DNA from: Candidatus Rokuibacteriota bacterium
GTDB taxonomy: Bacteria > Methylomirabilota > Methylomirabilia > Rokubacteriales > CSP1-6
Direction of reading: 5' to 3'
DNA length: 42,464 bases
NCBI GenBank assembly: GCA_030647435.1
Contig: JAUSJX010000032.1
Location: forward strand, 1 to 42,464
The position numbers and the translations under genes are program-made. Shown one piece after another: positions 23,455 to 31,351 of this stretch (positions are counted from its first letter, which is position 1; each line of letters starts with the position of its first letter). Below the pieces are notes generated by a model that searched no databases, had not been told where the DNA came from, and saw only the letters and a list, made by a program, of their open reading frames with translations.

Positions 23455-23998
23455 TGTCCTGCTCCTGGACGCCCAGCCAGTGCTTGTTCCACTCGGCGAG
23501 ATGGGTCAGCGTCGAGAGGTCACGCATGCGGTCCAGGTAGACCATGCCGTGGAGGTGGTCGGCCTCGTGCTGGATGACCCGCGCGAAGAACTCCTTCGCC
23601 TCGCCCTCGATGCGGCGTCCCTCGCGGTCATAGGCGTCGAGCCGCGTCGCGGTGTACCGCGGCACCATCCCGCGCATGTCGGGCACGGAGAGGCAGCCTT
23701 CCCAACCGTCCTCCATCTCCTCGGTCAGCGGCGTCAGCACCGGGTTGATAATGACGGTCAGCGGGATGGCGGGCGCCTCCGGATAGCGCGGGTTCTCGTT
23801 GACCTCGATCACGCAGATCTGCTTGAGGACGTGCACCTGCGGGGCGGCGAGGCCGGCGCCGTTGTACTCGCGCATGGTCTCGACCATGTCGTCAATGAGG
23901 CGCTGGACCTCCGGAGAGCCGATCTCGCCGACAGGCACCGGCAGCGCCTTCTGCCTCAGCACCGGGTGGCCCAAACGGGCAACTTTCAGGATGGCCAT
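23450..23998 (-). CDS. def: Peptide deformylase
   Basis: The 182-residue enzyme removes the formyl group from nascent proteins. All three active-site motifs are present: GAGLAAPQ (residues 47-54), EGCLS with metal ligand Cys102, and QHEADH with His144, Glu145 and His148. The length and spacing are normal. The C-terminal extension (LTHLAEWNKHWLGVQEQDN) is a bit longer than in E. coli. Its stop overlaps the next gene's proposed ATT start by one base. A fmt gene is not in the window. Confidence 0.95.
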   Translation of the reverse strand: MAILKVARLGHPVLRQKALPVPVGEIGSPEVQRLIDDMVETMREYNGAGLAAPQVHVLKQICVIEVNENPRYPEAPAIPLTVIINPVLTPLTEEMEDGWEGCLSVPDMRGMVPRYTATRLDAYDREGRRIEGEAKEFFARVIQHEADHLHGMVYLDRMRDLSTLTHLAEWNKHWLGVQEQDN

Positions 23999-24037
23999 GT
24001 CATGGATTCTCTGACACTGAAGTGTAGCACGGCCCCG

Positions 24038-25165
24038 CTAGGCTGTCGGAAGGCCCTGGGGCCGGAGACCCTGGACGTCGAAGGCGGAGACCGGCTTGGC
24101 GAACCCCTTGAGCACGAGCTCGCCCACCGGCTCGGCCGTGACGAGTCCTTCGACGATGGACAGGATTGTCCGCGACACGAGGATCTGGCCGGGCTTGGCC
24201 TCCGAGCAGAGCCGCGCCGCCAGGTTCGACACGGAGCCGATGGCGCCGTAGTCCCAGCGCCCCTCGAAGCCGATGGCGCCGAGCGTCGCGATACCGTTGG
24301 CGATGCCCACGCCGAAGTGGAGATCGTAGCCGCGCTCCCGCCACCCGGGCACCAGCGCCTCCACGCGCCCGCGCATCGCGACAGCCATACGGATGGCCCG
24401 CTCGGTCGCGTCCGGCACCTCCACTGGGTCGTTGAAGAAGACCATCAGCCCGTCGCCCGCGAAGTGCTCGAGCGTGCCCTCGCGTTCCATGATGAGCCGC
24501 CCCATCTCGTTGTGATACTCGTGGAGGACGCTCATGACGTCCTCGGGCGGAGCCGTCTCGGCGAAGGCGGTGAAGCCGCGGAGGTCCACGAAGACCACCG
24601 TGATCTCCCGCCGGTGGCTCTTGAGCGGGTCCTCGGCACCGCCGGTCATGATCAGCTCGGCGAGCTGGGGCGAGAAAAAGCGCGTGAGCCTGCCCAGGCG
24701 CTCGAGCTGGGCCACCTGCGCCTGGACGCGCTGCTCGAGGTTGGCGTTGAGGTCAGCGAGCTCGGCGGCCTGCGCCTGGACCGTGCCGTAGAGGTCCTTG
24801 ATCCTCAGCAGCGAGCGCACCCGCGCGACCAGCTCGGCCATGTTGACCGGCTTGGTCAGGAAGTCGTCGGCCCCCGCCTCGAGGCCCTTGATACGCTCGC
24901 GGGCCGGGTCGAGCGCCGTCACCATCACCACGGGCAGGATGCCGTACTCGGGATTCGCGCGGATCCGCCGGCAGACCTCGTAGCCGTCCATGCCTGGCAT
25001 CATGACGTCGAGCAGCACCAGGTCCGGGCGCTCCGCCTCCACCTGTTCGAGCCCCTCCTGGCCGGACGCCGCGGTCACGGTGGCGTATCCTTTCGCCGAA
25101 AGGAGATCGACGAGCATCTTCACGTTGTGCGGGGTGTCGTCGACGATGAGGATCTTCGGAGGCAT
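24038..25165 (-). CDS. Response regulator with class III adenylate/guanylate cyclase output
   Basis: The 375-residue protein has an N-terminal receiver (KILIVDDTPHNVKMLVDLLS; phosphoacceptor Asp53 in LLLDVMMPGMDG; conserved Lys in FLTKPVNM) and a coiled-coil linker (QAQAAELADLNANLEQRVQA). A class III nucleotide cyclase domain follows: ITVVFVDLRGFTAFAETAPP with a metal Asp, HFAGDGLMVFFNDP with the second, DLHFGVGIANGIATLGAIGF and GSVSNLAARLCSEAKPGQIL. It makes cAMP or cGMP when its receiver is phosphorylated. The divergent histidine kinase gene 108 bp away is the natural partner. Whether ATP or GTP is used cannot be told safely. Confidence 0.92.
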   Translation of the reverse strand: MPPKILIVDDTPHNVKMLVDLLSAKGYATVTAASGQEGLEQVEAERPDLVLLDVMMPGMDGYEVCRRIRANPEYGILPVVMVTALDPARERIKGLEAGADDFLTKPVNMAELVARVRSLLRIKDLYGTVQAQAAELADLNANLEQRVQAQVAQLERLGRLTRFFSPQLAELIMTGGAEDPLKSHRREITVVFVDLRGFTAFAETAPPEDVMSVLHEYHNEMGRLIMEREGTLEHFAGDGLMVFFNDPVEVPDATERAIRMAVAMRGRVEALVPGWRERGYDLHFGVGIANGIATLGAIGFEGRWDYGAIGSVSNLAARLCSEAKPGQILVSRTILSIVEGLVTAEPVGELVLKGFAKPVSAFDVQGLRPQGLPTA

Positions 25166-25273
25166 TGAAGCGAGGCTAAGCCCCGGCCGCCTCGCGTGTC
25201 AAGCGCCGCGCCGCGCGCCGCCGTCCTTGACTCCCCTGCCCGCGGTTGCTAGCATGCCGTTGCGTTGCCCTCC

Positions 25274-26941
25274 ATGCCCCTTCACGAGGCCGGACTTGCC
25301 GGCGACTCAGCCGCATCCGCCCCGGCTGTCGCACCGGGGTTGAGTGAGCGTGCGGCTCGCCTGCTCCTCTCCCACACGCCCCTTGGCCTGCTCGTACGCG
25401 CGGTCGCGCGGCTGCGCTTGTCGGTCCATTTCAAGCTCCTGGCCGCCTTCATGCTGGTCGCGGTCCTCGTGGCGGTCATGGGCGCGATGAGCCTTGAGAT
25501 CATCACCGCCATGTCGAGGCAGAGCGAGGCGATGCACCACGCCCACCACCGGGTCACCGCGTCCCGGCAGGCCCAGCACGCGCTCGCCATGCAGATGAGC
25601 TACACGGCCATGGCCCTGCTTCTCCGCGACGAGGCGACCATCGGGAGCATCCTGCGCGAGAACAACCGGCTGAACAGCGGGCTGGCCGAGATCGAGAACG
25701 CGGCGCCCCCCGAGGAGCTCGAGATCATCCAGCGCATCCGGACGGCCCAGGGCGATGTCATGGCCACGGTCGCCGACGTCGCCAACCTTGTCCGCGACGG
25801 CAAGATCGACGAGGCGATGCGCCTCCAGCTGAAAGAGGGCTATCCGCTCTTCCAGCAGGTCGAGGGCCTCGTCGAGCAGGTCGTGCGGATCGAGGAGGAC
25901 AACATGGCCCGCCAGCGCGAGGCGACCGCCCGCGCGAACCATCACGCTTTCTACCTGATGGGCGGCTTCGTCCTCGCCTCGCTCCTGCTCGCGCTGCTCC
26001 TGGGCTTCGTCATCTCGTGGTCGTTCATCCTGCCGGTGCGCGCGGCCCAGGGCTTCCTCGGCCGCATCGCCAAGGGCGACTTCAGCACGACCGTCACCGT
26101 CGACAATCGGGACGAGTTCGGGGCGCTGGCGGCGCGCATGAACAACATGAGCGCCGAGCTCCACCGGCTCTACGAGGAGGAGCGCGAGGCTGCCCGCCAG
26201 CTCGAGGCCCTCAACAGCCAGCTCGCCCGGGCGAGCCAGGCCAAGTCCGAGTTCCTGGCGAACATGAGCCACGAGCTCCGCACGCCGATGAACGCCATCC
26301 TCGGCTTCACCGAGATGATCCTCGACGACATCTACGGCGACGTGCCCCCGGAGGTGCGCGGCCCCATCCAGGATGTCCGCACCTGCGGGCAGCAACTGCT
26401 CCGCCTGATCAACGACGTCCTCGACCTCTCCAAGATCGAGGCCGGCCGGATGGAGCTCTCCTTGACCGACTACTCCGTGCAGGAGGTCGTGGAGACCGCG
26501 CGGACGTCGCTCCGCTCGCTCGCCGCCGAGAAGGGTCTCGACTTCACGGCGGTGGTGCAGGCCGATATCCCGCTCGCCTACGGCGACGGCAAGCGCATCA
26601 CCCAGTGCCTGACTAACCTCGTGGGCAACGCGCTCAAATTCACCAAGCAGGGCGGCGTGACGATCCGCGCCCGCCTCGACGGCGAGCGGGTGGTCTACAG
26701 CGTCACCGACACCGGCATCGGCATCCCCAGCGACCAGCTCGACCACATCTTCGGCGAGTTCCGCCAGGTGGACTCGAGCATCAGCCGGGAGTTCGGCGGC
26801 ACCGGGCTGGGGTTGAGCATCACCAAGACGTTCGTCGAACTCCACGGAGGCCGCATCTGGGTCGAGAGCGAGCCGGGGCGCGGCTCGACGTTCCACTTCG
26901 CGATTCCCCTGCGGATCGCAGAAGCTACGGAGGCCGCATGA
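25274..26941 (+). CDS. Membrane sensor histidine kinase with HAMP domain
   Basis: The 555-residue kinase has two membrane segments (VHFKLLAAFMLVAVLVAVMG and, near residue 224, FYLMGGFVLASLLLALLLGF) flanking a helical sensor of about 150 residues. HAMP follows (RAAQGFLGRIAKGDFSTTVT). The dimerisation helix carries SHELRTPMNAILGF with the phospho-His near residue 333. The ATPase has LTNLVGNALKFTKQGGVTI (N box), VTDTGIGIPSDQLDHIFGEF and GGTGLGLSITKTFVELHGGR. It autophosphorylates in response to a periplasmic or membrane signal. It overlaps the single-domain regulator gene by four bases and diverges from the cyclase. ATG 25274 is used; a TTG at 25265 is possible. Confidence 0.93.
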   Translation: MPLHEAGLAGDSAASAPAVAPGLSERAARLLLSHTPLGLLVRAVARLRLSVHFKLLAAFMLVAVLVAVMGAMSLEIITAMSRQSEAMHHAHHRVTASRQAQHALAMQMSYTAMALLLRDEATIGSILRENNRLNSGLAEIENAAPPEELEIIQRIRTAQGDVMATVADVANLVRDGKIDEAMRLQLKEGYPLFQQVEGLVEQVVRIEEDNMARQREATARANHHAFYLMGGFVLASLLLALLLGFVISWSFILPVRAAQGFLGRIAKGDFSTTVTVDNRDEFGALAARMNNMSAELHRLYEEEREAARQLEALNSQLARASQAKSEFLANMSHELRTPMNAILGFTEMILDDIYGDVPPEVRGPIQDVRTCGQQLLRLINDVLDLSKIEAGRMELSLTDYSVQEVVETARTSLRSLAAEKGLDFTAVVQADIPLAYGDGKRITQCLTNLVGNALKFTKQGGVTIRARLDGERVVYSVTDTGIGIPSDQLDHIFGEFRQVDSSISREFGGTGLGLSITKTFVELHGGRIWVESEPGRGSTFHFAIPLRIAEATEAA

Positions 26942-27312
26942 GCCAGAAGAAGATCCTGCTCGTCGAAGACAACGCGTTCAACCGGAAGATCGTCCACGAC
27001 CTGCTCGCCCGCCAGCCCTACGACCTCATGGAGGCCCACGACGGCGAGGCGGGCGTCGAGGCGGCGCGCCGGGAGAAGCCGAACCTGATCATCATGGATG
27101 TCCAGTTGCCGAAGTTGTCGGGCCTCGACGCGACCCGGCAGATCCGGGCCGAGCCCGAGACCTCCAAGATTCCGATCATCATCGTCACCTCGTTCGCGCT
27201 CAGCGGCGACGACAAGAAGGCCATGGAGGCCGGCGCCTCGGCGTACCTCGCCAAGCCGTACAGCCCGCGGCAGCTGCTGGAGGCCATCCGGAAGTGGGTG
27301 GGCGACGCGTGA
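26938..27312 (+). CDS. Single-domain response regulator (CheY/DivK-like)
   Basis: The 124-residue receiver alone, MSQKKILLVEDNAFNRKIVH, contains acidic pair E-D at the N-terminus, phosphoacceptor Asp in NLIIMDVQLPKLSG, Thr/Ser in IIIVTSFALSGDD and the Lys in YLAKPYSPRQLLEAI. It has no output domain, so it acts by protein contact or as a phosphate shuttle. The ATG overlaps the kinase stop (ATGA). It may relay phosphate between the kinase and the receiver of the divergent cyclase. Confidence 0.93.
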   Translation: MSQKKILLVEDNAFNRKIVHDLLARQPYDLMEAHDGEAGVEAARREKPNLIIMDVQLPKLSGLDATRQIRAEPETSKIPIIIVTSFALSGDDKKAMEAGASAYLAKPYSPRQLLEAIRKWVGDA

Positions 27313-27337
27313 GCACCGACACAAGGAGGCAGGAGCC

Positions 27338-27772
27338 ATGAGCACGACCAGCCGATGGATAGCAGTGTGGGCCGCCGTCACCGCGGCCGCCGTCCTCGCC
27401 GCCCCGCAGGCCAGGGCCGGGCAGGAGGAGCAGTTCACCCCGGAGTACAAGGCGGTGCGGAGCGCGCCCGATCCCAAGCACACGCCGAAGATCGTGGCGC
27501 CGGACACCGTAAAGCGCGGGCAGTGGTTCGACGTCACCGTCAGCGTGGGCTCGGCCAGCGACCACCCGTCGCTCGGGGAGCACTTCGTGCGCTACATCGC
27601 GCTCTACATCAACGGCTCGGAGATCTCCCGGGCGTACCTGCACCCGGTCTTCTCCTTCCCCAAGGTCACCTTCACGATCGCCCTCGACGAGGGCGGCGTG
27701 CTCAAGGCCCTCGAGGAGCCCACCCACTCGGCAGCGTGGGAATCCTCAAAGCCGATCAAGGTCACGCCCTGA
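27338..27772 (+). CDS. Exported superoxide-reductase-fold (neelaredoxin-like) protein lacking the Cys ligand
   Basis: The 144-residue product has a signal peptide (MSTTSRWIAVWAAVTAAAVL, cut near ARA). The mature part follows the class II superoxide reductase plan: KHTPKIVAPDTVKRGQWFDV (His48), DHPSLGEHFVRYIALYING (His76, His82), a strand FPKVTFTIALDEGGVLKALE, and a final EEPTHSAAWESSKPIKV. In neelaredoxin this last segment is YCNxHGLW and supplies the Cys and a His for the iron. Here the Cys position holds Pro, the His position holds Ser with a His one residue earlier, and the whole protein has no cysteine. It is likely a periplasmic relative with another metal or another role (SoxZ-like Ig fold is the alternative). 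AGGAGG precedes ATG 27338. Confidence 0.72.
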   Translation: MSTTSRWIAVWAAVTAAAVLAAPQARAGQEEQFTPEYKAVRSAPDPKHTPKIVAPDTVKRGQWFDVTVSVGSASDHPSLGEHFVRYIALYINGSEISRAYLHPVFSFPKVTFTIALDEGGVLKALEEPTHSAAWESSKPIKVTP

Positions 27773-27837
27773 GTACTGGGCCAAGTTGCGAGCTAGACGA
27801 GGCCCGAGGGAGCCAGCGGCGCGAGGCGTACGTGGCA

Positions 27838-27876
27838 GTTCGAGCTGAGGGGCGCAGCCCCGAGGCGAGGGCTGAG
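27838..27876 (+). repeat. Copy 2 of the fixed-flank, variable-hairpin repeat
   Basis: gttcgagctgag, hairpin gggc-gca-gccc, cgaggcgagggctgag. Flanks are identical to 12657-12694 and 27919-27957, and the centre is different but self-paired. Confidence 0.85.
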
Positions 27877-27918
27877 ACGGTTGTACGTTGAGCGTCGCTG
27901 GCGACCGAGAACGTTGCT

Positions 27919-27957
27919 GTTCGAGCTGAGCGGTCATGCCGCGAGGCGAGGGCTGAG
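27919..27957 (+). repeat. Copy 3 of the fixed-flank, variable-hairpin repeat
   Basis: gttcgagctgag, hairpin cgg-tcatg-ccg, cgaggcgagggctgag. It lies 42 bp after copy 2 in the same orientation. Confidence 0.85.
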
Positions 27958-27991
27958 TAGATCTGGCGAAGCAAATTGGCCCAGTACTGGG

Positions 27992-28693
27992 CTACTTCTT
28001 CCCCATCTCCACAGTGACGCCGGTGATGTCCTTGTCGCCGACCGTCACCTCGCGGGTGACCGTGCCGAGCAGCTCCTGCCAGACCTTGAGCGTGTACTTG
28101 CCAGGCGGCACGTTGTCGAGCGCGAACTCGCCGTGGGAACCCGTCACGGCGTAGAAGGGGTGCTCCGCGACCACCACGTACGCCCGCATCCAGGTGTGAA
28201 GGTCGCAGTCGATCCTCACAGTCTCGGGCTTCTTGAACATCATCGGGATCGTCCGCCCTTTCGGCTGGGTCCGGTTGAACGTCGGGTTCTCCGTGCTGAC
28301 GCTGTGAAGGTTGTGGAGGAGCCGGTCGGTGTTGAGGAACTCGACCGTACCCCCAACCGGCACGATCACGACCCTCGGCACGTAGAGACACTGCTGCTGG
28401 TCCATCTGGACGGGCTTGGACGACGGCTCCCACTTGGCCGCCGGCGGAGGCTGGATCGACACGACCGCCCAGCGGAGGCCCCGGTTCGACCCGACGATCA
28501 GCTCGTCGCTCTCATGGCTCTTGCCGCACACGTACTGGTCAATGTTGATGGGGATCTGCCTCCGATCGGGCGCGGGCCCCGCATTGAGGACGACACCGCT
28601 GATCGACGCGGCCCGGGCGGCGCCGGGGAGGAGCAGACAGCCCGTCAGTGCGATTGCGACGATCCACATCAGCCGGCCGGCGGGGCCTTTCAT
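27992..28693 (-). CDS. Exported cupredoxin-like protein with C-x2-H-x2-M copper site
   Basis: The 233-residue product has a signal peptide (MKGPAGRLMWIVAIALTGCL, then LLPGAARA). The domain shows VPVGGTVEFLNTDRLLHNLH with His127/His130 and IDCDLHTWMRAYVVVAEHPF with Cys163, His166 and Met169, the ligand order of type 1 copper proteins. A pair Cys56/Cys102 could form a disulfide. The end (GEFALDNVPPGKYTLKVWQE) is a carboxypeptidase-regulatory-like beta strand pattern, as in methylamine-utilisation/plastocyanin-like proteins. A periplasmic electron carrier or copper-binding role is likely. agggaga lies eight bases upstream of ATG 28693. Confidence 0.82.
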   Translation of the reverse strand: MKGPAGRLMWIVAIALTGCLLLPGAARAASISGVVLNAGPAPDRRQIPINIDQYVCGKSHESDELIVGSNRGLRWAVVSIQPPPAAKWEPSSKPVQMDQQQCLYVPRVVIVPVGGTVEFLNTDRLLHNLHSVSTENPTFNRTQPKGRTIPMMFKKPETVRIDCDLHTWMRAYVVVAEHPFYAVTGSHGEFALDNVPPGKYTLKVWQELLGTVTREVTVGDKDITGVTVEMGKK

Positions 28694-28716
28694 GAGCGAT
28701 CTCCCTGTGAGAAGGA

Positions 28717-29292
28717 CTACCGGGTCCACTTGAGCCCGTACCGGTGCGGCTCGTAGCCTTCAAGGTACCGGAGCAGCGCGTCCACGTCAGGAGCAGGATA
28801 CCAGAGGTCGAGAAACTCCGGCTTGATGAAGCCCTCGTCTATCCCCCGCTGGAACTGTGACCACAGCGGGTCGAAGAAGCCGTCGAGGTCCAGCACGGCG
28901 ACCGGCTTTCCGTGGTAACCCAGTTGCTTGAGAGTGAGCGCCTCCAGCACCTCCTCCATCGTGCCGAGCCCTCCGGGCAGTGCCACGAAGGCATCCCCCC
29001 GCTCGTCCATGATCGCCTTCCGGTCTCTCAACCCGTCCGTGACGACAAGCTCCCTGACCTGCGTCTCTCCCACGCCCAGGTCGAGCAGCGCGCGCGGGAT
29101 GACCCCGGTGACATGGCCGCCGTGGCCGAGCACCGCGCGCGCCAGCGCGCCCATGAGCCCGACGCCCCCGCCGCCGTAGACGAGCCGCCACTTCCGCTTC
29201 GCGAGCTTCTCACCGAGCTCCTCAGCGGCGGCGAAGTATTTCGGATCCACCGCGTCGCTCGAGCCGCAGAACACCGTGACGGAGCCGATCAC
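28717..29292 (-). CDS. LOG-family (TIGR00730) phosphoribohydrolase
   Basis: The 191-residue product has the LOG signature PGGLGTMEEVLEA together with VTVFCGSSDAVDPKYF, LVYGGGGVGLMGALARAVL and GVIPRALLDLGVGETQ. Family members hydrolyse nucleoside 5'-monophosphates, including cytokinin ribotides, to the free base and ribose 5-phosphate. In bacteria the physiological substrate is often uncertain. The GTG start at 29292 overlaps the chrA stop as GTGA. No cytokinin gene is nearby. Confidence 0.9.
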   Translation of the reverse strand: MIGSVTVFCGSSDAVDPKYFAAAEELGEKLAKRKWRLVYGGGGVGLMGALARAVLGHGGHVTGVIPRALLDLGVGETQVRELVVTDGLRDRKAIMDERGDAFVALPGGLGTMEEVLEALTLKQLGYHGKPVAVLDLDGFFDPLWSQFQRGIDEGFIKPEFLDLWYPAPDVDALLRYLEGYEPHRYGLKWTR

Positions 29293-30407
29293 CCAGCCAG
29301 GCTCCAGAGCCAGCCGACCGCGCCCGCCCCCAGCACCAGCCACACCGTGTCGACCTTGAAGCGCCACAGGATACCGACCGACGCCATCCCAACGATGGCC
29401 GTGAACGGCGAGACCACCGCGCTCCGCGCCAGCGGGATCGTCGCCGCCACGATGGCGCCGACCACCGAGGCGTTCACACCGGCCAGGAAGTTCCTCATCC
29501 ACGACAGGTGCTTGAAGCGGTTCATGAGCGGCACGGCGACCAGGACCACGGCGAAGGCCGGCGCGAAGACGCCGAGCGCCGCCACGATGGAGCCGAGCAG
29601 GCCTCCCGCCTGGTAGCCGACGAAGACCGAGAGGTTGACGATGGGGCCGGGCGTCATCTGACCGAGGGCCAGCCCGTCGAGGAAGACGCGGTCCGACATC
29701 CAGCCGAAGCGCTGGACGGCTTCGCCGCGCACTACCGGGATGATGACGTAGCCGCCGCCGTAGACGAGCGCGCCCATCTTGATCCAGAGCCAGGCCAGGC
29801 GCGCGTAGACCTCGGGCGCAGCCGTCATCAGCGCGGGCATGGCCCACGCCCGGGCTGTGGCGCCCCCTGCGGCGAGCCGTCGGAGGACGGCGGCCGCCGC
29901 GCCGCACAGGATCAGCGTGAGCGCCGTGTCGAAGCGGAGCCACGCCGTCAGTACGAAGCCCACCGCGTACAGCAGCGCCATATCCACCCGCGCCACCGCG
30001 GAGCGCCCGAGACGCCAGGCCGAGAAGAGGATGACCGCGACGACGGCGGGCGCGATGCCGGCGAAGACCGGGCCAAGCGCCGGCAGAGCACCCCAGCGCT
30101 CGTAGAGGAGCGTGAAGGCCAGCATCACGCAGAAGCCGGGCAAGATGAAGGCCGCGCCGCCGATGAGCGCCCCGGGCAGCCCGCCGCGGGCATGGCAGAT
30201 CAGCACGCCCAGTTGGGTCGAGGCCGGACCAGGCAGCATCTGGCACAGCGCCAGCCCGTCGAGAAACTCCTGCTTGGAGAGCCAGCGCCGGCGCTCGACC
30301 ACCTCGGTTTCCATGATGGCGATGTGGACGAGCGGCCCGCCGAAGCCGGCGAAGCCCAAGCGCAGGAAGAGACGGACCAGGGCGCCGAGGGAGCGCGAGC
30401 CGCTCAC
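29289..30407 (-). CDS. chrA: Chromate transporter ChrA (two-domain CHR family)
   Basis: The 372-residue membrane protein is two homologous halves. Each has the CHR pattern: FLRLGFAGFGGPLVHIAIME with FLDGLALCQMLPGPASTQLG in the first, WLWIKMGALVYGGGYVIIPV with FLDGLALGQMTPGPIVNLSV in the second. ChrA proteins export chromate by an anion-type antiport and give resistance; in some hosts they may move sulfate-like anions. The GTG start at 30407 overlaps the queG stop (GTGA) and its own stop overlaps the LOG start. No chrB-type regulator is present. Confidence 0.92.
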   Translation of the reverse strand: MSGSRSLGALVRLFLRLGFAGFGGPLVHIAIMETEVVERRRWLSKQEFLDGLALCQMLPGPASTQLGVLICHARGGLPGALIGGAAFILPGFCVMLAFTLLYERWGALPALGPVFAGIAPAVVAVILFSAWRLGRSAVARVDMALLYAVGFVLTAWLRFDTALTLILCGAAAAVLRRLAAGGATARAWAMPALMTAAPEVYARLAWLWIKMGALVYGGGYVIIPVVRGEAVQRFGWMSDRVFLDGLALGQMTPGPIVNLSVFVGYQAGGLLGSIVAALGVFAPAFAVVLVAVPLMNRFKHLSWMRNFLAGVNASVVGAIVAATIPLARSAVVSPFTAIVGMASVGILWRFKVDTVWLVLGAGAVGWLWSLAG

Positions 30408-31351
30408 GCGGAAGGGCCGCCGGCCCGCGCGGCATTGTCGCGGGCTATCGCGGCATTGCGGCGGAGCCCCGCGGGCTTGGAGCGCAGCAGCGCCGTGCCG
30501 GCAAAGCGCGCGCGGAGCTCCTCGTCGCTCATGACGGCGATGCGCTCGGCGCCCGGATACGGCACCGACGGCAGGAAGGCGCCCTCGCGAGTCACGGGCG
30601 ACTTCCGGTTCCACGGGCAGACGTCCTGGCAGACGTCGCAGCCGAACTCCCACGAGCCGATGTCGGCGTGGACTCCGGAGTCGAGGGCGCCGCGGTGCTC
30701 GATCGTGAGATACGAAATGCAGCGCCGCGCATCGAGGACATACGGCGCGACGAACGCCCCAGTCGGGCAGGCGTCGAGGCAGGCGCGGCAGGTGCCGCAC
30801 CGGTCTGGCAGCGGCTCGTCGAAGTCGAGCGCGGCCGTCGTCAGCAGCACGCCGATCAGGAACCATGAGCCCAGGTCCTGGTGGAGCAGCATGGTATTCT
30901 TGCCGACCCAGCCCAGCCCCGCCCGCGCGGCGAGATCACGCTCGAGGACGGGGCCCGTGTCGACGTATCCCTTACTGACGGCGCCGCAGGCCTCCGCCAG
31001 GTGCGCGCCGAGCGCGGCAAGCCGGGGCGTCATCACGTCGTGGTAGTCGCGCCCCCACGCGTAGCGCGCCACGGGCGTCCACGACGGATCGGGCGCGGGC
31101 TCGCCCTGGTAGTAGTTGAGCGCCACGCAGACGACCGAGCGGGCGCCGGGCAGGACGCGCGCGGGCTCCAGGCGCTCGCCCAGGCGGCGCTCGAGGTAGC
31201 CCATCGTGCCGGCATAGCCGGCCTCGAGCCAGCGCCGAAGCGCGTCGCCGTGCTCCGGCGCCGAGACAGGCCCTATCGCGACGCGATCGAAGCCCAGATC
31301 GAGCGCGCGCGTCCTCACCAGCTCGGTCAGCGTGACGGCAGCGAGCGTCAC
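30404..31351 (-). CDS. queG: Epoxyqueuosine reductase QueG
   Basis: QueG reduces epoxyqueuosine to queuosine in tRNA, using cobalamin and two 4Fe-4S clusters. The 315-residue product has YAWGRDYHDVMTPRLAAL, VDTGPVLERDLAARAGLGWV (catalytic Asp), WVGKNTMLLHQDLGSWFLIG, cluster motifs CGTCRACLDACPTGAF and CDVCQDVCPWN, and CISYLTIEHRG. The HEAT-like C-terminal domain of longer relatives (about 380 residues) is missing, a form also known elsewhere. The start is GTG 31351, which overlaps the methyltransferase stop by four bases. Confidence 0.92.
   Translation of the reverse strand: MTLAAVTLTELVRTRALDLGFDRVAIGPVSAPEHGDALRRWLEAGYAGTMGYLERRLGERLEPARVLPGARSVVCVALNYYQGEPAPDPSWTPVARYAWGRDYHDVMTPRLAALGAHLAEACGAVSKGYVDTGPVLERDLAARAGLGWVGKNTMLLHQDLGSWFLIGVLLTTAALDFDEPLPDRCGTCRACLDACPTGAFVAPYVLDARRCISYLTIEHRGALDSGVHADIGSWEFGCDVCQDVCPWNRKSPVTREGAFLPSVPYPGAERIAVMSDEELRARFAGTALLRSKPAGLRRNAAIARDNAARAGGPSA

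Larger units (their letters stand above)
27772..27988. repeat. 217-bp palindromic element with 13-bp inverted ends
   Basis: agtactgggccaa (27772-27784) and ttggcccagtact (27976-27988) are perfect inverted copies. The ends lie right at the stop of the superoxide-reductase-like gene and just before the stop of the cupredoxin-like gene, in a convergent setting. Inside are two copies of the variable-hairpin repeat and a further imperfect inverted pair (gccagcggcgcgaggcgtac against gtacgttgagcgtcgctggc). It could serve as a two-way terminator or be a miniature mobile element. Confidence 0.8.
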
